DNA of 64,000 bases from Methylobacterium sp. SyP6R (lineage in GTDB: Bacteria > Pseudomonadota > Alphaproteobacteria > Rhizobiales > Beijerinckiaceae), in the NCBI RefSeq assembly GCF_019216885.1, contig NZ_JAAQRC020000002.1:631001-695000 (forward strand), written 5' to 3'. Position 1 is the stretch's first letter. The number at the start of each line of letters is the position of its first letter. Of this stretch, positions 1 through 7,407 are shown piece after piece. The notes under the pieces were generated by a model. That model made no database searches, was not told the origin of the DNA, and was given only the letters and a program-made list of their open reading frames with translations. The position numbers and the translations under genes were made by a program.

Positions 1-1
1 C

Positions 2-430
2 CTCGTGGTCTTTGAGGCCGGCACCGCGCCGAGCCCGAGGCTCGCGGACCTCGTCGCCGCGCATTGGGACCTCGCCGTCTTCGCGGCGGCCTACGACGCC
101 TTCCTGGCGGCCTTCACGGGAATCGCGGATGCGCTCGATGCCGGGGCCCGACCGACGGACGAGGAAGCGCTGCAATTGCGGCTGCTGCTCGTCCATGCCT
201 ATCGTCACGCGGCGCTCCGGGATGCGCGGCTGCCCGCCGCGACCTTGCCGCCCGACTGGAGCGGGCACCGCGCCCGCCGGCTGTTTGCCGACCTCTACCT
301 GCGCCTCTCGCCCGCCGCCGACCGCCATGTCGGGCACCACTTCCTGGCCGGCGACGAGCGGCTGCCGGCGCAGACGGCGGAGACGGTCGGCCGGACGGCC
401 TCCCTCAGCCGGATCCGCGACGAGGCCTGA
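2..430 (+). CDS. paaX: PaaX, phenylacetate regulon repressor (3' part only)
   Basis: The last 142 codons of a gene whose 5' end lies before the window. The visible part matches the C-terminal domain of PaaX, the GntR-like repressor that responds to phenylacetyl-CoA; the stretch GHRARRLFADLYLRL near residue 86 of this fragment is typical. The N-terminal winged helix that would bind DNA is not visible. It lies just upstream of and codirectional with paaABCDE, so it most likely controls that operon. The reading frame is open to the left edge, so the first visible GTG is not a real start. Confidence 0.8.
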   Translation, partial: LVVFEAGTAPSPRLADLVAAHWDLAVFAAAYDAFLAAFTGIADALDAGARPTDEEALQLRLLLVHAYRHAALRDARLPAATLPPDWSGHRARRLFADLYLRLSPAADRHVGHHFLAGDERLPAQTAETVGRTASLSRIRDEA

Positions 431-475
431 CCCACCGCCGGGGCTCGTCCGCGGGCGGGCGGCGTCGGATCGAGA

Positions 476-514
476 CATCACATCAAATCCAAAAAATGGC
501 GTTGCAGTGTGATG
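476..514. promoter_or_regulatory. Candidate operator upstream of paaA
   Basis: An inverted repeat with 7-base arms, CATCACA at 476-482 and TGTGATG at 508-514, separated by 25 bases. It lies in the 201-base gap between paaX and paaA, where a PaaX-type operator and the paaA promoter would be expected. The pattern is seen directly; the link to PaaX is inference. Confidence 0.3.
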
Positions 515-631
515 CTTTCGATGGTAGACAATCGGGCAAATGCTCGGACCGGCCGTCACGGTCGCTGCCCGAATGAGAAAAGGGTGGCGGTGCCAGGGGG
601 CGGGGTCCGCGTTCCGACGGGAGGGTGTCGC

Positions 632-1633
632 ATGTATGCGCAGCTGGTGAAGACGGACGGCACCCGTGTCCGCGGGCTCGACGAGATGTCGGCCGAGGAG
701 CGCGCGTTCCAGGAACGGATCGACCGCGGCGAGAAGATCGAGCCGAAGGAGTGGATGCCCGAGGGCTACCGCAAGACCCTGATCCGGCAGATCGGCCAGC
801 ATGCCCATTCGGAAATCGTCGGGCAATTGCCGGAGGGCAACTGGATCACCCGGGCGCCGACGCTGGAGCGCAAGGCGATCCTGCTCGCCAAGGTCCAGGA
901 CGAGGCCGGCCACGGGCTCTACCTCTACTGCGCCGCCGAGACCCTCGGCGTCAGCCGCGACGAGCTGATGGAACGGCTCCACGCCGGCAAGATGAAGTAT
1001 TCGTCGATCTTCAACTACCCGACCCTGACCTGGGCCGACATGGGCGCGGTCGGCTGGCTGGTCGACGGCGCGGCGATCATGAACCAGGTGCCGCTGCAGC
1101 GGACGTCCTACGGGCCCTACAGCCGGGCGATGATCCGGATCTGCAAGGAGGAGAGCTTCCACCAGCGCCAGGGCTACGACCTCATGAGGACGATGGCGCG
1201 CGGCACGCGAGCGCAGAAGCACATGGCGCAGGACGCCCTCAATCGGTTCTGGTACCCGGCGCTGATGATGTTCGGGCCCTCCGACAAGGATTCGGTCCAT
1301 TCGGCCCAGTCGATGGCCTGGAGGATCAAGATGAACACCAACGACGAGCTGCGCCAGAAATTCGTCGACCAGACCGTGCCGCAGGCCGAGCATCTCGGCC
1401 TGACGGTCCCGGACGAGAACTTGCGCTGGAACGAGGAGAAGGGCGGCTACGACTTCTCCGAGCCCGACTGGAGCGAGTTTTTCGACGTCATCGCCGGCAA
1501 CGGGCCGTGCAACCGCGAGCGGCTGGGAGCGCGGGTGAAGGCCTGGGAGGACGGCGCCTGGTTCCGCGACGGGCTGAAGGCCCATGCGGACAAGGCGGCG
1601 CGCCGCTCCGCCATGGCCGTCGCCGCCGAGTGA
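632..1633 (+). CDS. paaA: PaaA, phenylacetyl-CoA epoxidase catalytic subunit
   Basis: Catalytic di-iron subunit of the ring-1,2-phenylacetyl-CoA epoxidase (PaaABCE), which converts phenylacetyl-CoA to its ring 1,2-epoxide in the cytoplasm. The 333-residue product has the two ferritin-type ligand motifs expected: E91-x2-H94 (DEAGH) and E174-x2-H177 (CKEESFH). The ATG at 632 was chosen because a purine-rich site (GGGAGGG) sits just upstream and the product then begins near the start of known PaaA proteins; the frame stays open to an upstream ATG at 509, which would add 41 atypical residues. First gene of a tight paaABCD cluster followed by paaE. Confidence 0.95.
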   Translation: MYAQLVKTDGTRVRGLDEMSAEERAFQERIDRGEKIEPKEWMPEGYRKTLIRQIGQHAHSEIVGQLPEGNWITRAPTLERKAILLAKVQDEAGHGLYLYCAAETLGVSRDELMERLHAGKMKYSSIFNYPTLTWADMGAVGWLVDGAAIMNQVPLQRTSYGPYSRAMIRICKEESFHQRQGYDLMRTMARGTRAQKHMAQDALNRFWYPALMMFGPSDKDSVHSAQSMAWRIKMNTNDELRQKFVDQTVPQAEHLGLTVPDENLRWNEEKGGYDFSEPDWSEFFDVIAGNGPCNRERLGARVKAWEDGAWFRDGLKAHADKAARRSAMAVAAE

Positions 1634-1694
1634 TCGGGGAACAATGGGCGGCCCCCGGCCTGCCCGAGACACAAGCATCCCGGGAGGATCGCGC

Positions 1695-1979
1695 ATGTCC
1701 AGCGAATGGCCGTTATGGGAGATCTTCATCCGCGGTCAGCACGGGCTGAACCACCGCCATGTCGGCAGCCTGCACGCGCCCGACGCGGAGCTTGCGATCA
1801 AGAACGCCCGCGACGTCTATACCCGCCGCAACGAGGGCGTGAGCATCTGGGCGGTGCGGTCGAGCGACATCGTGGCCTCGAGCCCGAGCGACAAGGGCCC
1901 GCTGTTCGAGCCGGCGAACAGCAAGGTCTACCGGCACCCGACCTTCTACGACATCCCGGACGAAGTGGGGCACATGTGA
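1695..1979 (+). CDS. paaB: PaaB, phenylacetyl-CoA epoxidase subunit B
   Basis: Small 94-residue subunit of the phenylacetyl-CoA epoxidase, almost exactly the usual PaaB length. It starts MSSEWPLWEIFIRGQHGLNH, the typical PaaB opening, and includes the family pattern HVGSLHAPDAELAIKNARD. PaaB is thought to bridge PaaAC subcomplexes and has no catalytic residues. The start at 1695 follows GGGAGGATCGCGC. Its stop overlaps the start of paaC (TGATG at 1977-1981), so the two are probably translationally coupled. Confidence 0.95.
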   Translation: MSSEWPLWEIFIRGQHGLNHRHVGSLHAPDAELAIKNARDVYTRRNEGVSIWAVRSSDIVASSPSDKGPLFEPANSKVYRHPTFYDIPDEVGHM

Positions 1980-2833
1980 TGCCGTCCCTGCCCGACGTGA
2001 TGACGCCGGATGCCGCTGCGCTGGCCGCGGCGGCCGCGGCCGGGAGCCAGCCTGTCCGCGATGCGGAGAAGGACGCGCCCGCCCGCGCCGCCCTGTTCGA
2101 GTTCCTGACCCGGATGGGCGACACCACCCTCGTGCTCGGGCACCGCCTGTCGGAATGGTGCGGCCACGGCCCGGTGCTGGAGGAGGATATCGGGGTCGCC
2201 AACATCGCCCTCGACCTGATCGGCCAGACCCGGTTCTGGCTCGGGCTGGCCGGCGAGATCGAGGGGAGGGGGCGTAACGCCGACGACCTCGCCTTCCTGC
2301 GCGACGTCTGGGACTTTCGCAACGTCCTCCTGGTCGAGCTGCCGAACGGCGATTTCGGCCAGACGATCATGCGCCAGTTCCTGTTCGATGCCTGGCACGT
2401 CGCGATGCTGCGGGCGCTGACCTCGTCGTCGGAGCCGCGCGTGGCCGAGATCGCCGGGAAGGCGATCAAGGAGGCGCATTACCACCTCGAGAAATCCGCC
2501 GACCTGGTCGTGCGGCTCGGCGACGGCACCGAGGAGAGCCACCGCCGGATGCAGGCCGCCCTCGACCTGCTGTGGCCCTATGCGGGCGAGTTCTTCCTGA
2601 GCGACGCCACCGACGCGGCCCTCACGGAGGCCGGCATCGCGCCCGATCCGGCGAGCCTCCGCTCAGGCTTCGACGCCACGGTGCTGCCGATCCTCGCCGA
2701 GGCGACGCTCGCGGTCCCGGCAAGCCCATTCGCTCAGAAAGGCGGCCGGCGGGGCATCCACACCGAGCATCTGGGACGGATGCTGGCCGAGATGCAGTTC
2801 CTGCAGCGCGCCTATCCCGGCGCGACCTGGTAG
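1979..2833 (+). CDS. paaC: PaaC, phenylacetyl-CoA epoxidase structural subunit
   Basis: Structural ferritin-fold partner of PaaA in the epoxidase. The 284-residue product includes the family signatures GHRLSEWCGHGPVLEEDI and NIALDLIGQTRFW. It is about 35 residues longer than the E. coli protein, mostly through an alanine-rich N-terminal leader before the conserved region begins near residue 33. The ATG at 1979 overlaps the paaB stop, so this start is the natural one for coupled translation. A shorter internal start cannot be excluded. Confidence 0.93.
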   Translation: MPSLPDVMTPDAAALAAAAAAGSQPVRDAEKDAPARAALFEFLTRMGDTTLVLGHRLSEWCGHGPVLEEDIGVANIALDLIGQTRFWLGLAGEIEGRGRNADDLAFLRDVWDFRNVLLVELPNGDFGQTIMRQFLFDAWHVAMLRALTSSSEPRVAEIAGKAIKEAHYHLEKSADLVVRLGDGTEESHRRMQAALDLLWPYAGEFFLSDATDAALTEAGIAPDPASLRSGFDATVLPILAEATLAVPASPFAQKGGRRGIHTEHLGRMLAEMQFLQRAYPGATW

Positions 2834-2839
2834 GGCGCC

Positions 2840-3364
2840 ATGGAGGCTCACGCCCGGCCCGCGCCCGACGAGATCCGCGGCTGGCTCGCCGAGGTGCCGG
2901 ATCCCGAGATTCCGGTGATCTCGGTGGTCGATCTCGGCATCGTCCGCGACCTCGCCTGGGACGGCGACACCCTGGTGGTCACGGTGACGCCGACCTATTC
3001 GGGGTGCCCCGCGACGGCTGTGATCAACCTCGCCATCGAGGAGGCGTTGCGCGCCCGCGGGATCGAGCGCCTGCGGATCGAGCGCTCGCTGACGCCGCCC
3101 TGGACCAGCGACTGGATCGGGGAGGCCGCCCGCGAGACGCTGCGGGCCTACGGCATCGCCCCGCCGATCGACGGGACGGCGGCGGATGGCCGGCTGCTCG
3201 GGCGGATCGGCCGGCTCACCGGGGCTTCGAACCTTGCCGTGGCCTGCCCGCGTTGCGGCTCGAACCGGACCGAGCGGGTCAGCCAGTTCGGCTCGACCCC
3301 CTGCAAGGCGAGCTGGCGTTGCACGGACTGCCTCGAACCGTTCGACTACTTCAAGTGCATCTAG
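2840..3364 (+). CDS. paaD: PaaD, MIP18/DUF59-type Fe-S assembly factor
   Basis: A 174-residue DUF59/MIP18 protein encoded with the epoxidase and thought to help assemble or repair its iron-sulfur or di-iron centres. The N-terminal domain has DPEIP (residues 21-25) and the conserved Cys56 in SGCPA. The C terminus is the zinc-ribbon-like extension specific to PaaD, with C136PRC139 and C161TDC164 and extra cysteines at 155 and 173. The start lies 7 bases after the paaC stop. The operon then pauses for about 120 bases before paaE. Confidence 0.93.
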   Translation: MEAHARPAPDEIRGWLAEVPDPEIPVISVVDLGIVRDLAWDGDTLVVTVTPTYSGCPATAVINLAIEEALRARGIERLRIERSLTPPWTSDWIGEAARETLRAYGIAPPIDGTAADGRLLGRIGRLTGASNLAVACPRCGSNRTERVSQFGSTPCKASWRCTDCLEPFDYFKCI

Positions 3365-3420
3365 AGAGCGTCACGATCGCATTGCACTCGCGAAGCTCTC
3401 CGGGCCTTTTATTTGCCGCA

Positions 3421-3464
3421 TTTTCTTCGACGAACCGGTGTCGACTTCGTCGCGGAATGCTCCA
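3421..3464. repeat. Dispersed 44-bp intergenic hairpin repeat, copy 1
   Basis: A 44-base sequence between paaD and paaE that recurs almost unchanged at 36573-36616. Both begin TTTTCTTCGACGAACCGG and end in TGCTCCA. CGACGAA near the left pairs with TTCGTCG to the right, and flanking GCATT/AATGC extends the hairpin. The location in a non-coding gap and the second copy mark it as a dispersed palindromic repeat. Whether it acts as an attenuator between paaD and paaE is unknown. Confidence 0.75.
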
Positions 3465-3484
3465 ACCTGGGACGACCGGCGGTC

Positions 3485-4561
3485 ATGGCACGCTTCTATC
3501 CCCTCGACGTCGCGGAGATCCGGCGTGAAACCCGGGACGCGGTGGTGCTCACCCTGAAGCCCCGCGACGGCGATGCCGACGCTTTCGCCTTCACGCAAGG
3601 CCAGTACCTGACCTTCCGGCGCGCCTTCGACGGCGTCGAGCTGCGCCGCTCGTACTCGATCTGCGCCGGCCGGGACGAGGGCGCGCTACGGGTCGGCATC
3701 AAGCGCGTCGAGGGGGGCGCATTCTCGACCTGGGCCAACCAGGAGCTTAAAGCCGGCGATGTGCTGGAGGCGATGCCGCCGATGGGGGCGTTCCACACGC
3801 CGATCGAGCCGGAGGCCGCCAAGCATTATCTCGGATTTGCCGGCGGCAGCGGCATCACGCCCCTGCTGTCGATCCTCAAGACGGTGCTCGCCCGCGAGCC
3901 GCGCTCGCGCTTCACGCTGGTCTACGCCAACCGCCAGATTTCCTCGATCATGTTCCGCGAGGAACTGGACGACCTCAAGAGCACCCATCTCGGCCGGCTG
4001 GCGATCGTCCACGTCCTGGAGAGCGAGACGCAGGACATCGACCTGTTCACCGGGCGCATCGACGCGGAGAAATGCGCCGCGCTGTTCCGCCTCTGGGTCG
4101 ATGTCGGGTCGGTCGACACCGCCTTCATCTGCGGGCCGGAGCCGATGATGCTCGGCATCGCGGCCTCCTTGCGCGAGCACGGCCTGACGGACGCGCAGAT
4201 CAAGTTCGAGCTCTTCGCCTCGGGCCAGCCGGGCCGGGCCAGGGCGCGAGCGGTGTCGACCTCGGCCTCCGCCGCGGACGCGCAATGCGAGGCGACGGTG
4301 ACGCTCGACGGCGCGACGCGCACCTTTAAGATGCCGAAGCAGGGCGCGAGTCTGCTCGATGCGGCGCTCGCCAACAGCATGGATGCGCCTTACGCCTGCA
4401 AGGCCGGCGTCTGCTCGACCTGCCGCGCCAAGGTCCTGGAAGGCGAGGCCGAGATGATCACCAACCACGCGCTGGAGGATTACGAGGTGCGTCAGGGCTA
4501 CGTCCTGACCTGCCAGTGCTACCCGACGACGGACAAGCTGGTCGTCAGCTACGATCAATAG
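3485..4561 (+). CDS. paaE: PaaE, phenylacetyl-CoA epoxidase reductase
   Basis: NAD(P)H-dependent reductase that passes electrons to PaaA. The 358-residue product has a ferredoxin-NADP reductase part (FAD motif R55SYS58, nucleotide-binding GGSGITPLLS near 119) followed by a plant-type 2Fe-2S ferredoxin domain with cluster cysteines 305, 310, 313 and 343. Length agrees with known PaaE (about 356). The ATG at 3485 was chosen because the product then starts at the FAD domain; a longer frame from 3413 would translate the upstream repeat. Separated from paaD by about 120 bases, which hold the dispersed repeat. Confidence 0.95.
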   Translation: MARFYPLDVAEIRRETRDAVVLTLKPRDGDADAFAFTQGQYLTFRRAFDGVELRRSYSICAGRDEGALRVGIKRVEGGAFSTWANQELKAGDVLEAMPPMGAFHTPIEPEAAKHYLGFAGGSGITPLLSILKTVLAREPRSRFTLVYANRQISSIMFREELDDLKSTHLGRLAIVHVLESETQDIDLFTGRIDAEKCAALFRLWVDVGSVDTAFICGPEPMMLGIAASLREHGLTDAQIKFELFASGQPGRARARAVSTSASAADAQCEATVTLDGATRTFKMPKQGASLLDAALANSMDAPYACKAGVCSTCRAKVLEGEAEMITNHALEDYEVRQGYVLTCQCYPTTDKLVVSYDQ

Positions 4562-4577
4562 GGGCGGCGGGGAGGGG

Positions 4578-5336
4578 ATGGTGTCGGAGACGATGACGAT
4601 CGACGATTACCTGGCGCAGGGCGGCATCCTGACCACTCCGTCCAATGCGCCCCCGCGCTACCGCGGCGAGCTGCTGCGGCTGATGGCGACCTTCGTCGAC
4701 AGCGAGCTGGCCGGCTCGGCGGGGTTCGCCGAGGTGATCAACGACGCTCCCAGCCTCAAGGCGCGGATCGCGGCCTCGCGGATCGTGCTCGAGAAGACCG
4801 ATCACGCCGAGCGCGTGCTCGACCTGATGGGCACCTTCGGGGCCGATACCGCCCGCTACGCCGTCCATCACCCCTGGGCGGCCCGCCTCACGCGCGACGC
4901 CGAGATCGGGGCGTCGCGCCGAGGCTCGGACATGCGGCTCTCGGTGTTCCACTCCCCGCTGCAGGGCTGGATCGACGCCGTGGTGATGAACGTGCTCATG
5001 GGCCGGGCGGTCGGCATCCAGCTGCAGGAATTCTCGCGCGTGTCGTATGCGCCGCTGGCGGACGTTTTTCGCGCGATCGCCCCGCGCGAGGCGCGGCACG
5101 CCGAACTCGGCGAGGAGGGCCTCACCCGCATCGTCGCCACCGAGGACGGGCGCGCGGCGGCGCGGTGCAGCGTCGCCTTCTGGCGGCCCCGGGTCGCCGC
5201 GAGCTTCGGCCGCGAGGATTCCACCCGGTTCGACACCCTCCGGCGCTTCGGCCTGCGCCACCGTACGAACCAGGAGCTCCTGGCAACCTGGACCGCGGAA
5301 ATGGACGCTCGTCTGCCGACATTCGGCCTGGGCTGA
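4578..5336 (+). CDS. PaaA/PaaC-like ferritin-fold protein, function unknown
   Basis: A 252-residue protein directly downstream of paaE (16-base gap, same strand), probably in the same transcript. It resembles the phenylacetate-catabolic ferritin-like family (PaaA/PaaC). One di-iron-type ligand pair is clear (EARH inside REARHAELGEEG near residue 174). The position matching DEAGH of PaaA reads EKTDH near 74, so the first Glu ligand seems changed or shifted. It is shorter than PaaA and PaaC. It may be an accessory or alternative subunit, or a diverged oxygenase of its own. The family assignment is fairly sure, the role is not. Confidence 0.7.
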   Translation: MVSETMTIDDYLAQGGILTTPSNAPPRYRGELLRLMATFVDSELAGSAGFAEVINDAPSLKARIAASRIVLEKTDHAERVLDLMGTFGADTARYAVHHPWAARLTRDAEIGASRRGSDMRLSVFHSPLQGWIDAVVMNVLMGRAVGIQLQEFSRVSYAPLADVFRAIAPREARHAELGEEGLTRIVATEDGRAAARCSVAFWRPRVAASFGREDSTRFDTLRRFGLRHRTNQELLATWTAEMDARLPTFGLG

Positions 5337-6401
5337 TCGCGCCGTGTCATACCAACGGTCGTTGAAAACGACCTTTGGTTCTGTTCTCGGATTTTCGCCA
5401 AGCCTCTGGCTTGGTGTCGAAAATTCGAGATGGGTCAACAGTCCGACGCGTCAGCCTCTTGGACTGTTGGTATAATGTGAGCCGCGCCGGGTTTTACGGA
5501 AGCTGCTTGCCTTGGGGCAGGCGGCTGGGGTCGGTCGCCGACATGGGCCTGCTGACGCTGCCGACCGGTGGTTCGATTCCCCCTCCGGGCAGGCACCCGG
5601 CGTCGTGCAAACTCCCCGGTGCTCGTCGACGAACCTCGTCATGGCCGTGACCGACGGTCGAGCCCCCCTTCGAGGCCGCCTCGGTGCGGGGCGCCGCGAG
5701 TGCGGTGGCGAAGAGCCCGAAGGCGGCCATGACGGCAACGGCGTCGCGCCACCCCGTCTCGGTCGTGGCCGCGTTCCACCACGCGGCGGGCCGCAATCGG
5801 TGCTCGGCAGCAAAGAGGTCGAGACCGACACGACAGCACGCAACGAATCTATCGGATTTTCCCGAATTCATCTGCAAATTCAAATGAAATCATGTCAAAT
5901 CATAAATTTATCGAAGCATCACGGAATTAAAAAACTTACAGACCCAAAACGGAATTTTCATAAAGCAATAGACGATTGAAGACAATTTTATAATATACAT
6001 TGATCTTATATTAAGCAATTGCATCAAAAAATCCGAAATAGACAAAAAGGATAAATACTACATATAAGTATAAAACTTCGTTCAAAAGAATATATTTTTT
6101 ATTATTTTGTAGATCAGACGCTTATGATCAATTCGCCCACATATTTGACCCTGCTAGACTGCATGACCAAGTGAGTGACGTATTTTAGCATCAGGCGCGA
6201 TGTGATCGTACGATCGTACCGTTGAATGCGTGACAATCAGACCGTCCGGATGCTCCATTCCGCAGAGACGGCGACGACGGACCGGCGATAATGCCTGCCT
6301 ATGAAGGGTCGGCTGGATCTTCATATGCCGTCTGTCATTCGATAAAATCATCAAATTGGCAGAAAACTTTGCCAAGAACTTACACGCAAGAGGAGTTGTT
6401 C
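5337..6401. other. 1-kb stretch without a supported gene
   Basis: No reading frame here has family similarity or a convincing start. The left part holds the inverted-repeat element at 5349-5473 and a tRNA T-arm-like motif near 5570-5597 that lacks a partner acceptor stem. From about 5840 to 6290 the base composition drops sharply to AT-rich, unlike everything around it, with runs such as TATATTAAGCAATTGC. The right end carries the ribosome-binding site of the outer-membrane protein gene. Confidence 0.6.
5349..5473. repeat. 125-bp element with terminal inverted repeats (MITE-like)
   Basis: Starts ATACCAACGGTC and ends GACTGTTGGTAT, so the ends are inverted copies matching at 11 of 12 bases. 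Inside are shorter palindromes, for example GGTCGTTGAAAACGACC next to the left end and GCCAAGCCTCTGGCTTGG in the middle. No coding capacity and no second copy in this window. It lies directly after the paa block and may act as a transcript-ending structure. Confidence 0.5.
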
Positions 6402-7361
6402 ATGCCTTCTCGGTGCCTGCACCTTGCATTGCTGCTTACGGGGCTGGCGCCGGCCCTCGGCCATGCCGCCGATGCGCCAGTGCCGGTCCCGGTGCTGCCG
6501 GTCGTCGATCCGCAGGCCGTGTCCGCGTCGTTCGGCTTCCGGGCCGTCACGGATTACAATTCACGCGGCATTTCCCAGACCAACCGCAATCCCGGGGTGC
6601 AGGGCTACCTGGAGATGCAGGCGCTCGACGGCCTCGTCTATGCGGGCATCGCCGGCGAGTCGGTGACGCTGCCGAACCGCCCGTTCATGGAGATGGACTT
6701 CTCCGCCGGCATCCGGCCGACCTTCGGCGCCTGGAGCTTCGATCTGGGCTATCTGTTCTACAACTATCCGAACGAGCGCGCGCTGCGCGGGCCGGACGGG
6801 ACGATCTACACCGCCAACAACGCCGATTACTACGAGTTCGTCGCCAAGGCGGCCTACGCGGTGAACGACGCCCTCACCCTGGGCGCCAACGTCTACACCT
6901 CGCCGAGCTATTTCGGCACCCACGCCCCGGGCACCTACGTCTCGGGAATCATGAAGTATTCCATTCCCGCGGGCACCTTCGGCGTCCTCCCGAGCGGGCT
7001 GATGCTGTCGTCGGAGGTCGGGCACTACTTCCTCGGGACGACCAACGCCTCCTTCGGGCGCTTCAACCTGCCAAACTACACCTACGGCAACGTCGGCATC
7101 GCCTACACGGTGAAGAACGTCACCCTGGACCTGCGCTACCACGACACGACGCTGACGAAGACGCAGTGCGGCACGATCACCGCGCAGCCGCGCGGCATCG
7201 CCAACGGATCATTCCAGTCCAACTGGTGCGGCGCGGCCTTCATCGCGACCCTGTCCTTCGACGTGACGTCCAAGGATCCCGGCATCTTCGCCAAGGACGA
7301 CGCGACCGGCCCGTCGGTCCCGGCCCGCACGAGCGATGCGGAGAAGCCGGCGACCCGGTAG
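6402..7361 (+). CDS. TorF-family putative porin / outer-membrane protein
   Basis: A 319-residue outer-membrane protein of the TorF (TIGR02001) family. A signal peptide is clear: hydrophobic LALLLTGLAPALGHA followed by the mature start ADAPVPV. The pattern FGFRAVTDYNSRGISQT just after it is typical of the family, as are the alternating aromatic beta-strands that follow (FDLGYLFYNYP, YYEFVAKAAYAV). The start at 6402 follows AGGAGTTGTTC. It stands alone in the plus direction; the next gene converges on it with about 45 bases between stops. Substrate unknown. Confidence 0.8.
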   Translation: MPSRCLHLALLLTGLAPALGHAADAPVPVPVLPVVDPQAVSASFGFRAVTDYNSRGISQTNRNPGVQGYLEMQALDGLVYAGIAGESVTLPNRPFMEMDFSAGIRPTFGAWSFDLGYLFYNYPNERALRGPDGTIYTANNADYYEFVAKAAYAVNDALTLGANVYTSPSYFGTHAPGTYVSGIMKYSIPAGTFGVLPSGLMLSSEVGHYFLGTTNASFGRFNLPNYTYGNVGIAYTVKNVTLDLRYHDTTLTKTQCGTITAQPRGIANGSFQSNWCGAAFIATLSFDVTSKDPGIFAKDDATGPSVPARTSDAEKPATR

Positions 7362-7407
7362 GCACCCATCGCGAGTCGAGCCTGGCCTGGGATTGGATCG
7401 CCTGGCG

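Noticed and set aside
5490..5600. Possible tRNA-Sec or other tRNA gene
   Set aside because: The D-arm-like and T-loop-like parts are present, but the acceptor stem does not pair, the T-stem has a mismatch and no suitable anticodon loop is found. Kept only as a low-interest finding.
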